Shown here piece after piece: positions 1-7,746 of a DNA stretch of 64,000 nt. Source of the DNA: Bin87 sp965116785 (GTDB lineage: Bacteria > Chloroflexota > Dehalococcoidia > Lucifugimonadales > UBA3495). Where the stretch lies: positions 2,976,001 to 3,040,000 of the forward strand of contig OZ220731.1 of assembly GCA_965116785.1 (NCBI GenBank), given 5' to 3'. The first letter of the stretch is position 1. Each line of letters starts with the position of its first letter. The notes beneath the pieces are model-generated. The model did no database searches. It saw only the letters and a program-made list of their open reading frames with translations, and was not told the origin of the DNA. Position numbers and translations under genes: made by a program.

Positions 1-964
1 TGACCCAGTAGATCATCACGGTGGTCAGCAGGTCGTCCTTGGTGTAGACGCTCTCCACGTCGCCGTTGCAGTCGCTCCAGGTGCGGTACTTCTCGACGAT
101 CCACGCGCAGAGGCCAACAGGGGAGTCGTTGAGCCCGTAGGCCAGGGTCTGGGGCTTCGTGCCCTGGATGTGGCCGTAGCCACCTTCCGCAGCCGCCCAG
201 GAAACCCGCTGGTCGATCATCGCCAGCTCGTCGTCGGACAGAGTGGCCGCGAAGTCGCGGCGGTATCCGCCCTGGGGCGTGCCGATGACCTGCTCCAGAC
301 GCTCGCGCGTGCTCAAACCTTCGAGGCTGGCGCCCTGGTAGGGAATGGCCTGGGTCACGGAGGTGGTGTGGATGCCGAGGACGTGGTTGGCGTGGTGATA
401 ACCCAGGCGGGCGGTGACGCCGGCGCCCCAGTCGCCGCCCTGCGCGGCGTAGCTCTGGTAGCCCAGTTCGTCGGCCATCAGGATGTCCCATAATTCGGCG
501 ATGCGACGGGTGTTGACGCCGCGCTCGCGGGTCTGGGCGCTGAAGCCGTAGCCGGGCATGGAGGGGACAACCACGTCGAAGGAATCGGCCGGGTCGTCGC
601 CGTGGCTGGCCGGGTCGGTGAGCATCGGGATGATCTTGTGCATCTCGTAGATGGAACCAGGCCAGCCGTGTGTGACGATGATGGGCATTGGGTTGGGGCC
701 CTTCCCCCTCTCGTGGATGAAGTGGATGCCCTGGCCTTCGACGGTGGTGTAGAAGTTGGCGAAGGCGTTGAGGCCGGCCTCGGCCTTGCGCCAGTCAAAG
801 CCGTCCTGCCAGTAGGCCACCAGCTCCTTGATGTAATCCAGGTTGGAGCCGTAGTCCCACTCGGCGCCGGGGATCTCGTCGGGCCAGCGCACATGGTTCA
901 GCCGGTGCCGGAGGTCTTCCAGCACGTCGTCGGGCACGTTGATGGTGTAGGGCTGTACCGCCAT
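1..964 (-). CDS. Epoxide hydrolase (EHN-domain alpha/beta hydrolase), partial
   Basis: The frame opens at an ATG at 964 and is still open at the left edge, so the C-terminus is missing. The roughly 320 visible residues match the microsomal-type epoxide hydrolase family, which opens epoxides through an aspartyl ester. The N-terminal EHN domain begins soon after the start. An HGWP oxyanion-hole motif lies at residues 99-102, and a GGDWGA nucleophile elbow puts the catalytic Asp at about residue 178. The charge-relay Asp/Glu and His would lie beyond the edge or close to it. Substrate cannot be told from sequence; in this setting a role in organic-compound degradation is an inference. Confidence 0.88.
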   Translation of the reverse strand, partial: MAVQPYTINVPDDVLEDLRHRLNHVRWPDEIPGAEWDYGSNLDYIKELVAYWQDGFDWRKAEAGLNAFANFYTTVEGQGIHFIHERGKGPNPMPIIVTHGWPGSIYEMHKIIPMLTDPASHGDDPADSFDVVVPSMPGYGFSAQTRERGVNTRRIAELWDILMADELGYQSYAAQGGDWGAGVTARLGYHHANHVLGIHTTSVTQAIPYQGASLEGLSTRERLEQVIGTPQGGYRRDFAATLSDDELAMIDQRVSWAAAEGGYGHIQGTKPQTLAYGLNDSPVGLCAWIVEKYRTWSDCNGDVESVYTKDDLLTTVMIYWV

Positions 965-1123
965 GGTTGAACCTCCAGGGGACAAATTGGGTTGATTGCA
1001 AACGAGAACGCCGCCAGCAGCGGCTGTTGGCGGCAGTTTAGCATAGGGCAGATAGCGGAGCCGACGGCGTTGTTTGTTGGCAGGTTTTGCCAAGTGGTAA
1101 GATAGGGTTGGAGAGTAGGCAAA

Positions 1124-1447
1124 ATGTCAACGCCCGATGCGCAACGCGACTCGATTGAAGTTGGCGGTTTCCCGACGGAGGCCCGACCCGTCGACAGAGA
1201 GTCACGGCACTTGCCTGCCGGTTTGTACGTGCTCTCTCTGCTAATCGCGGGAGTGGCCATTCTGGCAGCTTTTTTGGCGATTATTGCAGCCGGGTCCGGT
1301 CTCTCCAAATTTGCCGTGACGTCTTCCTGGGTATTTATTGTGGCTGCGGGTCTCTGGGCCGGAGGAACAATCTACATTCTGTCGATGAATAGCAAGAGGT
1401 TGTGGGAGCGTCTTCGCTCGACGAGTAACGGCCAGCCAACAAGTTGA
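1124..1447 (+). CDS. Small two-TM membrane protein, unknown function
   Basis: A 107-residue ORF with a polar N-terminus of about 30 residues and then two hydrophobic segments, at about residues 31-58 and 63-86, followed by a basic tail. This is what a small inner-membrane protein with a hairpin topology looks like. I do not recognise a family. Its 3' end overlaps the 3' end of the convergent ORF at 1335-1682 by about 110 bp, so one of the two tails may be wrong. The hydrophobic segments of the two ORFs do not lie opposite each other, which makes it possible that both are real. Confidence 0.5.
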   Translation: MSTPDAQRDSIEVGGFPTEARPVDRESRHLPAGLYVLSLLIAGVAILAAFLAIIAAGSGLSKFAVTSSWVFIVAAGLWAGGTIYILSMNSKRLWERLRSTSNGQPTS

Positions 1448-1682
1448 ATACCAAGTACCCCATGACAGATAGAACCAAGAACACGAAGACGATCAGACCA
1501 ACCTGCACGACATCCCTCATCCAGAGGCGCTGAACGTGAGAGGCGTCCATCGCGGATGACAACATGCGATGGGCAGCTGCGAAAACGGCCACCCCCACGG
1601 CTGCCATCGCAATAAGCACTGCAATGTGTTGGACTAGGTTTGCTCCCAATAGGGGAGCAAGTTCAGTTAATGTATCTAGCAT
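1335..1682 (-). CDS. Small two-TM membrane protein, unknown function
   Basis: A 115-residue ORF with two clear hydrophobic stretches, at about residues 18-38 and 59-84, joined by a short positively charged loop. The last 30 residues are polar, low in hydrophobics, and encoded within the overlap with the convergent ORF at 1124-1447. No family is recognised. It lies upstream of nothing on its own strand before the epoxide hydrolase, about 370 bp away, so no operon is implied. Retained because of the two credible membrane spans. Confidence 0.45.
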   Translation of the reverse strand: MLDTLTELAPLLGANLVQHIAVLIAMAAVGVAVFAAAHRMLSSAMDASHVQRLWMRDVVQVGLIVFVFLVLSVMGYLVFNLLAGRYSSSEDAPTTSCYSSTECRLFLRPRDPQPQ

Positions 1683-1764
1683 AGTGATGCGTTCGCGCTA
1701 TGCAACCGCGGCGCGTCCCGCGGAACTGTCCATGCGCTAATAATCTCAGGCCACGGTCCCTTCC

Positions 1765-3132
1765 TCACAAGAACCGCGTGAACACCTGGTTGGCCACCAG
1801 GTACGCCTCCTCCGCCAGCCGCAGCCGGCCGTCCCCTTCCCACACCAGCAGGCCGTCCTCCGTGAGCTCCGCCAGTTCCGTTCGGTAGCGGGCCATCAGG
1901 TCGATGCCCACGCGCTCCGACGCGGCGGCAACGTCCATGCCGTCCAGCAGGCGCAGGCCCAGGAACATAGTCTCGGCGGCGGTGGTCGCCTCGTCGGATA
2001 CCTCGGAGCCGTCCACCGTCGGAACGTCCGCGACCCGGTCCGCCGTCACCGCCGGCCATTCACCCTCCCTGGCCGCGTCTTCAGCCCACTCCCTGGCCAG
2101 TCGCGCGTACTCGCGGGGAGAGCGCACGGTCCAGAACCGACAGGCCGAGCCGGCCTCGTTATCCTTCAGGGACGGGGGGACGCGCAGGGACGGGGGGACA
2201 CGCAAGGACGGGGGGACACGCAAGGACGGGGGGACACGCAGGGACGGGGGGACATGCAAGGACGTGGGGACGCGCAGGGACGAGTGGGCGCCCGGGCCGA
2301 CCCCCACCCACTGCAGGTTGCGCCAGTAGGCCAGGTTGTGCTCCGACTCCCGCCCGGGCCGCGTCCAGTTGCTGATTTCGTAATGATGGTAGCCAGCGTC
2401 AGCCAGGGCGGCGCGGGCGTGGTCGTACATGTCGGCGGCCAGGTCGGGATCCGGCTCGGGGAGGCGACCCCGCTGCACCCACCGGCGCAGCGGCGTGCCT
2501 TCCTCCAGCGTCAACGAGTAGAGGGACAGGTGCTCCGGCGCCAGCGTGACGACCCGCGTCACGGTGTCTCTCCACTGGTCCAGCGACTGATGCGGCAGGC
2601 CGTACATCAGGTCCAGGCTCACATTGTCGAAACCGGCGCTGCGGCAGCGACCCAGCGCCTCAGCAGCCTCGTCGGCGTCGTGGCGGCGGCCCAGCATGGC
2701 AAGCAGGTCGTTGTCCATGCTCTGCACGCCGATGCTGACCCGGTTGATGCCGGCGGCGCGGAGCTCGGCGCACTTCTGGGGAGTGAGGTCGTTGGGGTTG
2801 CACTCGGCGGTTATCTCGGGATCAGAACGCACCGAATAGTTGCGGGTGATGGCGTCCAGGATGCGCGCCACGTCGCCGTCGGGCAGGTACGACGGAGTGC
2901 CGCCGCCGAGGAAGACAGTGTTGACGGTTGGCCGGGCGAGTACGACTGACCACGCCGTAATCTCCTCTATGACGGCGGCCAGGAAGTCATCGAACTGGGA
3001 CTCGATGCCTTGATAGGTATTGAAGTCGCAGTACGGGCACTTGCTCAGGCAGAAGGGCACGTGAACGTACAGGGAGATGCCTTCGTCGAGGGCAGAAGCA
3101 GCGGCGCCGTGGATTTGCGCGGGTTGGGACAT
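1765..3132 (-). CDS. hemW: HemW-type radical SAM protein (CPO-III-like, heme chaperone family)
   Basis: A 455-residue radical SAM protein. The CX3CX2C motif that holds the 4Fe-4S cluster is at Cys28, Cys32 and Cys35 (CLSKCPYC), and is followed by LGGGTPSYL and the GVGPGAHS motif typical of HemW. HemW proteins bind heme and are thought to insert it into apo-proteins; many are still misannotated as oxygen-independent coproporphyrinogen oxidase. The start at 3132 was chosen over an in-frame one at 3168 because family members begin close to the first beta strand. Directly after GAHS the protein carries a run of six-residue VPPSLR-like repeats (about residues 286-321) encoded by an 18-bp minisatellite. 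The C-terminal HemW domain follows in frame, so the gene still looks intact. Confidence 0.9.
   Translation of the reverse strand: MSQPAQIHGAAASALDEGISLYVHVPFCLSKCPYCDFNTYQGIESQFDDFLAAVIEEITAWSVVLARPTVNTVFLGGGTPSYLPDGDVARILDAITRNYSVRSDPEITAECNPNDLTPQKCAELRAAGINRVSIGVQSMDNDLLAMLGRRHDADEAAEALGRCRSAGFDNVSLDLMYGLPHQSLDQWRDTVTRVVTLAPEHLSLYSLTLEEGTPLRRWVQRGRLPEPDPDLAADMYDHARAALADAGYHHYEISNWTRPGRESEHNLAYWRNLQWVGVGPGAHSSLRVPTSLHVPPSLRVPPSLRVPPSLRVPPSLRVPPSLKDNEAGSACRFWTVRSPREYARLAREWAEDAAREGEWPAVTADRVADVPTVDGSEVSDEATTAAETMFLGLRLLDGMDVAAASERVGIDLMARYRTELAELTEDGLLVWEGDGRLRLAEEAYLVANQVFTRFL
2169..2276. repeat. 18-bp minisatellite within hemW, about six units
   Basis: Six tandem copies of an 18-bp unit close to GGGACGGGGGGACACGCA, with a seventh diverged copy at 2277-2294. 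The unit length is a multiple of three, so on the coding (minus) strand it adds VPPSLR-like hexapeptides without breaking the hemW frame. The array is extremely G-rich on the plus strand. Confidence 0.9.
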
Positions 3133-3170
3133 AACGCATCCTGAACGAGGGGATGAAATGACTAACACGA

Positions 3171-3194
3171 AGGGGCGAATGATTATTCGCCCCT
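3171..3194. repeat. Palindromic dispersed element (GGGGCGAAT hairpin)
   Basis: A perfect inverted repeat with 10-bp arms, AGGGGCGAAT and ATTCGCCCCT, around a GATT loop, placed just upstream of hemW. It belongs with similar GC-rich palindromes at 25721-25745, 40463-40486 and 48257-48278, which lie in other intergenic gaps. It has no clear U-tract, so it is called a repeat rather than a terminator. Confidence 0.75.
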
Positions 3195-3229
3195 GCTATG
3201 GAGTCAACATTGGAGGAGCCTGAGGATGG

Positions 3230-3616
3230 TCAACTGCCGCGTTGGTCCTCACTGTCGTCGGTGGGGCGGGCCTCTCCGTCGACCACGCTGTCGGGGTCGC
3301 GGTCTTCCGGCCGTGGTGGCGGCGGTTCGCCCATGTGCTCGCGGACGACGGCGCGGGGACACAGGTTCCAGAACAGCCAGACCGCCAGCCCGAGGATGAT
3401 TAGGTCATCGTACCGGCCCAGACCGTAGGGGATGCGGTCGCGCACCAGGTCGACGGGGAAAATGGCGTAGACCAACGCCAACGGAATCAGCAGCTTGATC
3501 AGCAGGTTGACGCGGGAATCGCGATGCAGACGCCACAGCGCACGCACGAACTTGACTATGCGCGGCCCCAACTGGGGGCCGAACATCATCAGGATGGGCC
3601 AGAGAAAGCGGAACAT
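3230..3616 (-). CDS. DUF1232 (YkvA-like) membrane protein
   Basis: A 128-residue protein whose centre carries the DUF1232 signature: a hydrophobic helix leading into a FPVDLVRDRIP-like turn and a YDDLIIL helix, at about residues 38-75. The family is found in many bacteria as a small membrane-associated protein of unknown role. The tail is rich in Pro, Glu and Asp. The ATG at 3616 was preferred to the long upstream extension to 3856, which runs into the antitoxin gene at 3702-3947 in another frame and has no family similarity. Confidence 0.8.
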   Translation of the reverse strand: MFRFLWPILMMFGPQLGPRIVKFVRALWRLHRDSRVNLLIKLLIPLALVYAIFPVDLVRDRIPYGLGRYDDLIILGLAVWLFWNLCPRAVVREHMGEPPPPRPEDRDPDSVVDGEARPTDDSEDQRGS

Positions 3617-3701
3617 GACAACCTTGCCTGTGCCATACCATCCTAGCACAAGGCGCGGCGGCGTTGAGGCTACATGTCGCGAAACCGGCTTTTTGCGGCG
3701 A

Positions 3702-3947
3702 TCATCGGGGCTCGGACTCACCATAGATGATGGATCGCAAATCCGACCACGAATACCGCTCCAACGGATCCGGGCGCCGGGAGTCGCCCACGCTCGGATC
3801 CGGCAGCTTATACTCCGCCTGCGGTGGCGACGCCAACACCAGGCGCAGTCCCCCATCGACTGCCTCCCACAGTTGACTACCAGTCTGCCTGGCGTGTTGT
3901 TTTGCCCGAGCCAGCAACTCGTCCTGGATATCGACCGTGGTCTTCAT
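3702..3947 (-). CDS. Orphan VapB-like antitoxin
   Basis: An 81-residue protein starting MKTTVDIQDELLARAKQHAR, the pattern of short VapB-type antitoxins that begin with a beta strand and an amphipathic DNA-binding helix. Antitoxins of this type normally sit just upstream of a PIN-domain RNase. Here the next downstream gene is the DUF1232 protein and the gap between them (3617-3701) is too short for a PIN gene, so the antitoxin appears to be an orphan. It may have lost its toxin or serve as a stand-alone regulator; both are inference. Confidence 0.7.
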   Translation of the reverse strand: MKTTVDIQDELLARAKQHARQTGSQLWEAVDGGLRLVLASPPQAEYKLPDPSVGDSRRPDPLERYSWSDLRSIIYGESEPR

Positions 3948-4214
3948 GATCCCGCACCAGCCGTATCACTGATTGTGCCCAATCCATACTACACTGTTTG
4001 ATCGGTGGGTTTCGCCACCGGGTGAAGTGACCGGCACGGCTCCACTTTGCCGTCTCCGTCCTCAAATGGTGAGGAAAGGGCTGGGGAACCAAAGTGGGCT
4101 GCGGAGCCCGTCGCCGCAAGGTGGTAGCGCACGAAGTTCGGCCGCCGTTACGGGCCGCCCCGTTTGCTATACTGCCGCCAGACCCCTACCCTGACCAAAG
4201 GACGGACCGATTCC

Positions 4215-5624
4215 ATGTCCACGAATGACGCTTTGCCCGCCACCATCGGCGAACTCCGCGATAGCGGCTACCAATCGGTTTCGGTGCGCGAGGAGATGCG
4301 CCGCAACCTGATCGCCAAGATACGCGCCGAGGAGCCGGTGTTTCCCGGCATCATCGGCTTCGACCAGACGGTAATTCCCCAGCTGGAAAACGCCATCCTG
4401 GCCGGCCAGGACATCATCCTGCTGGGCGAGCGCGGGCAGGCCAAGACCCGCCTGATCCGGGAGATGGTCAACCTGCTGGACGATCAGATCCCGGTCATCG
4501 CCGGCAGCGAACTCAACGACGACCCCTACAATCCCCTCAGCCCCGACGCCAGGCAGACGGTGGCCGACATGGGCGACGCAACCCCCGTGGCCTGGATCGG
4601 CCGGGACCTGCGCTATTCGGAAAAGCTGGCCACCCCTGACATCTCCATCGCCGACCTGATCGGCGAGATCGACCCCATCAAGGTGGCCGAGGGCCGGCAT
4701 TTGTCGGACGAGACGGCGATCCACTACGGCCTGGTGCCGCGAACCAACCGGGGCATCTTCTGCATCAACGAGTTGCCCGACCTCGCCGAGCGCATCCAGG
4801 TGGGCCTGTTCAACCTGATGGAAGAGCGGGACGTGCAGATCAAGGGCTACCGCATCCGCATGCCGCTGGACGTGTTCGTGGTCGCCACGGCCAACCCCGA
4901 GGACTACACCAACCGCGGCCGCATCGTCACCCCGCTGAAGGACCGCTACGGCGCGCAGATCCACACCCACTATCCCCAGGCGCTCGAAGAAGAAATCGCC
5001 ATCATGGAGCAGGAGCGAAACCGCTTCCCCGACGAGGACCGGGTGGTCGTCCCCGGGTTCATGACGGACATCGTCGCCGAGGTCACGGCCCGGGCGCGGT
5101 CCAGCAACGAGATCAACCAGCGTTCCGGCGTCAGCGTGCGCGTCTCCATCTCCAACTACGAGACCCTCATCAGCAACGCCCTGCGCCGCAGCATCCGGCA
5201 CGGTGAGGATATTGCCTGCCCCCGCATCAGCGACCTCCCCTATCTCATCGCCTCCCTGGGCGGCAAGATCGAGATGGAGACCTTCGGCGAGGGCCGCGAG
5301 GACCGGCTGGTGGAAGACCTCACCAAGCGCGCGACGCTCGGCATCTTCGGCCGCTACTGCAACGTGGATGACCTCGATGATATTGTCACCGCGTTCGACC
5401 TGGGCAACGCGGTGGAGACCGGGAGCGACGTTCCAGCCACCGCCTACGCCTCGGCGCTGGGCAATATCGCTGGCCTGCCGGCCGCGGTGTCCGCGCTCAT
5501 CGGCGACGACAAGCGGCCGGAGGTGGTGGCCTCGGCAGCGGAGTTCGTACTCGAAGGCTTGCACCTGAACCGCCGCCTCAACTGCGCCCGCACGCCCACC
5601 GGCGGCTACCGCTACGCGCGTTAG
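4215..5624 (+). CDS. AAA+ ATPase, magnesium-chelatase ChlI/MoxR-like
   Basis: A 469-residue AAA+ ATPase. It has a Walker A-type loop GERGQAKT, a Walker B region in GIFCINELPDL, and a sensor-1 region VVATANPEDYTNRGR, all as in ChlI/BchI and MoxR ATPases. Members of this clade usually work as chaperone-like remodelling motors with a partner that has a von Willebrand A (VWA) domain. No VWA gene follows: two Uma2 genes do, so the partner is elsewhere or absent. The start at 4215 follows AAAGGACGG; the earlier in-frame start at 4164 has no support. The C-terminal 100 residues are helical and specific to this subgroup. Actual substrate is unknown. Confidence 0.85.
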   Translation: MSTNDALPATIGELRDSGYQSVSVREEMRRNLIAKIRAEEPVFPGIIGFDQTVIPQLENAILAGQDIILLGERGQAKTRLIREMVNLLDDQIPVIAGSELNDDPYNPLSPDARQTVADMGDATPVAWIGRDLRYSEKLATPDISIADLIGEIDPIKVAEGRHLSDETAIHYGLVPRTNRGIFCINELPDLAERIQVGLFNLMEERDVQIKGYRIRMPLDVFVVATANPEDYTNRGRIVTPLKDRYGAQIHTHYPQALEEEIAIMEQERNRFPDEDRVVVPGFMTDIVAEVTARARSSNEINQRSGVSVRVSISNYETLISNALRRSIRHGEDIACPRISDLPYLIASLGGKIEMETFGEGREDRLVEDLTKRATLGIFGRYCNVDDLDDIVTAFDLGNAVETGSDVPATAYASALGNIAGLPAAVSALIGDDKRPEVVASAAEFVLEGLHLNRRLNCARTPTGGYRYAR

Positions 5625-5658
5625 CATCCCGCCGCTTCCTCTGCGCGGAGGACATGCC

Positions 5659-6228
5659 ATGACCACGCACAACACCGCCGTCGCACCACCGGTGACGCTG
5701 GAGGAATACGCTGCGCTGCCCAAGCACCCGCGGTATGAGCTGGTGAAAGGAGTCCTGGTTGAGCTGATGGTAGCATCGGAAGAGCATGAGCATACCGGAT
5801 CTCTGGTCGTCATAAGGGTCGGCAATCATGTGCTGTTGAATCGGCTGGGCCGTGTGTACATCAGCAACCGCGGCTACGTCACCGGCCCAGACTCCCCGGC
5901 CACCTCCCGGATGCCGGACGTGTCTTTTGTTTCCAACGCCCGATTGGGTCAGCCCGAGTTGGCCGGAATGCTCTACGATGGCGCGCCTGACCTGGCCGTG
6001 GAGATCCTTTCCGACAGCAACACGCGCGCAGAAATAACGCAGAAGATTGAGGAATACCTCGGCGCCGGCGGCAAGGCCGTCTGGGTCATCGACATCGACG
6101 CCCGCACCCTGACCGTGTATACGGTAGAGGCCCCGCCGCTGGTGCTAACGGACGCCGACAGCGTGGACGGCGGGGATTACCTGCCCGGCTTCGCCTGCGC
6201 CGTGGCGGACATGCTGCCGTCGGAGTGA
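5659..6228 (+). CDS. Uma2-family PD-(D/E)XK protein (copy 1)
   Basis: A 189-residue Uma2 (DUF820) protein. It shows the family blocks LPKHPRYELVKGVLVEL, RMPDVSFVS, GAPDLAVEILSDSNT and KAVWVIDID. The last three provide the Asp/Glu/Asp residues of the restriction-endonuclease-like fold. Uma2 proteins are expanded in cyanobacteria and Chloroflexota; their function is unsettled. The neighbouring gene at 6244 is a paralogue, separated by 15 bp, and the two 3' halves are nearly identical in DNA, which points to recent tandem duplication or gene conversion. Confidence 0.85.
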   Translation: MTTHNTAVAPPVTLEEYAALPKHPRYELVKGVLVELMVASEEHEHTGSLVVIRVGNHVLLNRLGRVYISNRGYVTGPDSPATSRMPDVSFVSNARLGQPELAGMLYDGAPDLAVEILSDSNTRAEITQKIEEYLGAGGKAVWVIDIDARTLTVYTVEAPPLVLTDADSVDGGDYLPGFACAVADMLPSE

Positions 6229-6243
6229 GAGGGGAGGCTTACC

Positions 6244-6816
6244 ATGACCATCCATAACATTGCCGCCGCGCCGCCGGTTTCCCTGGAAGAGTTCGCCGCG
6301 CTGCCCAAGCACCCCCGCTATGAGCTGGTTAGAGGAGTCCTGGTTGAGCTGATGGCAGCATCCAGAGAACACGAAAGGACCGTAGTCCGAACCAGCCGGT
6401 ATATGGACATTCACGTCGATGACCATGACCTGGGAGAAGTGTACGGCAGCAACCGCGGCTACATTACCGTCCCTGAGTCGCCGGCCACCTCTCGGATGCC
6501 CGACGTTTCTTTCATTTCAACCGAGCGGCTGCAGCCCGATGTTTTTGGCAAGCTCTACAACGGCGCGCCCGACCTGGCCGTGGAGATACTTTCCGAGAGC
6601 AACACGCCGGCGGAAATAGCGCAGAAGGTGTCCGAATACCTGAACGCCGGCGGCAAGGCCGTCTGGGTCATCGACATCGACGCCCGCACCCTGACCGTGT
6701 ATACGGCAGGGGTGCCGGCGGTAACACTCACCGACGCCGATGCCGTAGACGGCGGGGACTACCTGCCCGGCTTCGCCTGCGCCGTGGCGGACATGCTGCC
6801 GGCCCAGGCCGGCTAA
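6244..6816 (+). CDS. Uma2-family PD-(D/E)XK protein (copy 2)
   Basis: A 190-residue paralogue of the preceding gene with the same motif order (RMPDVSFIS, GAPDLAVEILSESNT, KAVWVIDID). It is read in the same frame as copy 1 with a 15-bp spacer, and its start follows an AGGGGAGG-like ribosome binding site. The middle third, residues 40-80, is the most diverged part. Its stop overlaps by four bases the stop of the convergent UGA-containing gene on the minus strand. Nuclease activity is possible from the fold but not proven for the family. Confidence 0.85.
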   Translation: MTIHNIAAAPPVSLEEFAALPKHPRYELVRGVLVELMAASREHERTVVRTSRYMDIHVDDHDLGEVYGSNRGYITVPESPATSRMPDVSFISTERLQPDVFGKLYNGAPDLAVEILSESNTPAEIAQKVSEYLNAGGKAVWVIDIDARTLTVYTAGVPAVTLTDADAVDGGDYLPGFACAVADMLPAQAG

Positions 6817-7142
6817 ACGAGCGACGCGCGGCGGCCCAGCGTGACGCCGTGGGGCAGATCGATGGTGGCCTTCAAGTTCCGGAAGAGCAGGAACCGGCTA
6901 ATGGACAGGTTGATCTGCTGGGCATATTCCGCGATGCCCGGCGCCAGGTAGAGGGTGATATCGTCCTGGCTGGTGGGGTCGTAAGATTCCAGGCTGCGAC
7001 GGCGACGCACGTTGGTATCGACCGATACCTCGACGGACTCGCCGCTTCAACCCTTCCAGCAGATCAGGTCGACGACAGCCTGGCCGCCCTTGAGCCGGAT
7101 GAACTGGGCGGCTTCCGGAGTTATCTCAAGCTGTGCGGGCAT
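6813..7142 (-). CDS. Candidate selenoprotein, CC/Se-motif-like small protein (UGA at codon 32)
   Basis: Read from the ATG at 7142, this frame has a TGA at 7049-7047 (codon 32) and then continues without a further stop to TAG at 6813, giving 109 residues. The part before the UGA (ITPEAAQFIRLKGG then VVDLICWKG) and the part after (DITLYLAPGIAEYAQQINLS then a basic amphipathic stretch) both look like real protein. The overall plan, with an EAA-FI-KGG start and a redox motif near residue 28-32, resembles the small CC/Se-motif (seleno)protein family as I recall it; the assignment is tentative. Here the motif would be Cys28-Trp-Lys-Gly-Sec32. A perfect hairpin with a GG-starting loop lies 18-33 nt after the UGA (7014-7029). 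There is no strong Shine-Dalgarno before 7142, and the frame is continuous upstream with hicA1, so translation could also enter from that gene. The alternative is a nonsense-mutated gene. Confidence 0.65.
7014..7029 (-). promoter_or_regulatory. Putative bacterial SECIS hairpin of the small selenoprotein gene
   Basis: On the minus strand GGTATC and GATACC form a perfect 6-bp stem closed by a GGTC loop. The loop occupies nucleotides 24-27 after the UGA at 7049-7047. Known bacterial SECIS elements are short stem-loops inside the coding region a few turns after the UGA, with a G in the first two loop positions. The position and loop fit; SelB binding is inferred. Confidence 0.6.
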
Positions 7143-7439
7143 GTTGTTCACTAATCCAGGGGGGTGGCCGTCCCAGTGCGCGTCGGGGTCGAGATACCGG
7201 CGGGGAATATCGCCCCGCAAAGCGGCGCGGAACTCCTCAGCGCTGTTCATCTTTAGATCGTCTATAGCTATCTTGCCCATCACCGATGGGGCTATCTCTT
7301 TGTCTCCATGAGAAACATGCGTCGATATACCTAGCCATTCGTGGCGGAAATAGATGTGGTGGCTATTGCTACGCACAAATCGCATACGTCGGAGCAAACG
7401 CAGGAGTTCCCTGGCGCTGACATTGGCTATCCTGGGCAT
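7047..7439 (-). CDS. HicA-like toxin (copy 1), stop lost and frame fused to downstream gene
   Basis: Residues 1-96 are a HicA-type mRNA interferase: ANVSARELLRLLRRMRFV, then the SHHIYFRH segment holding the catalytic His, then a VSHGDKEI strand. Compared with the paralogue at 7747-8034, one extra base in a C-run near 7150 shifts the frame past the expected TAG. The ORF then runs in frame into the UGA-containing gene and stops at its UGA (7047). The start overlaps the hicB1 stop as TAATG, a sign of translational coupling. Either the toxin has a 34-residue extension, or a HicA-selenoprotein fusion is made by readthrough, or this is a decaying copy. Confidence 0.75.
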   Translation of the reverse strand: MPRIANVSARELLRLLRRMRFVRSNSHHIYFRHEWLGISTHVSHGDKEIAPSVMGKIAIDDLKMNSAEEFRAALRGDIPRRYLDPDAHWDGHPPGLVNNMPAQLEITPEAAQFIRLKGGQAVVDLICWKG

Positions 7440-7732
7440 TATCGAACAGAGGTTTGGGCTGTAGATGGAGCAACCGAGCGAACCCAGGGAGCCACTCCTT
7501 CCGCCTCAACATCTGCGATCAGGCTAGCCAGATCGTCATCCGCTGCCTTGCCATGCTTGATCCTCTCGGGCTCCAATTCCAGAAAACAGGCCATCGCCTC
7601 GGCTATTTCGGCCAGAGCTTCGTCCTCCGTGTCGCCCTGTCCGTGTACACGGCGAACGGCAGGGCAAATCGCCGCATAGCAAATCGATCCGTCTGACAAC
7701 GTGTCTCGCCAGACAACAACATCGTATTCCAT
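7439..7732 (-). CDS. HicB-like antitoxin (copy 1)
   Basis: A 97-residue HicB-type antitoxin beginning MEYDVVVWRDTLSDGS, with the HicB fold signature CYAAICPAV followed by HGQGDTEDEALAEIAEAM. It is the cognate of the HicA-like toxin that follows with a one-base TAATG overlap. The ATG at 7732 aligns exactly with the start of the second copy at 8328; the longer frame to 7771 runs back into hicA2. No separate DNA-binding domain is visible in the C-terminus. Confidence 0.82.
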   Translation of the reverse strand: MEYDVVVWRDTLSDGSICYAAICPAVRRVHGQGDTEDEALAEIAEAMACFLELEPERIKHGKAADDDLASLIADVEAEGVAPWVRSVAPSTAQTSVR

Positions 7733-7746
7733 GCTTATCCTTCCAC

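Noticed and set aside
2169..2294. CRISPR array
   Set aside because: The 18-bp units are directly adjacent with no spacers and lie within the hemW frame.
4167..5825. 552-residue minus-strand ORF opposite the AAA+ ATPase
   Set aside because: It lies fully antisense to a conserved ATPase, is rich in Val/Asp/Gly/His as mirror frames of GC-rich genes are, and has no motif.
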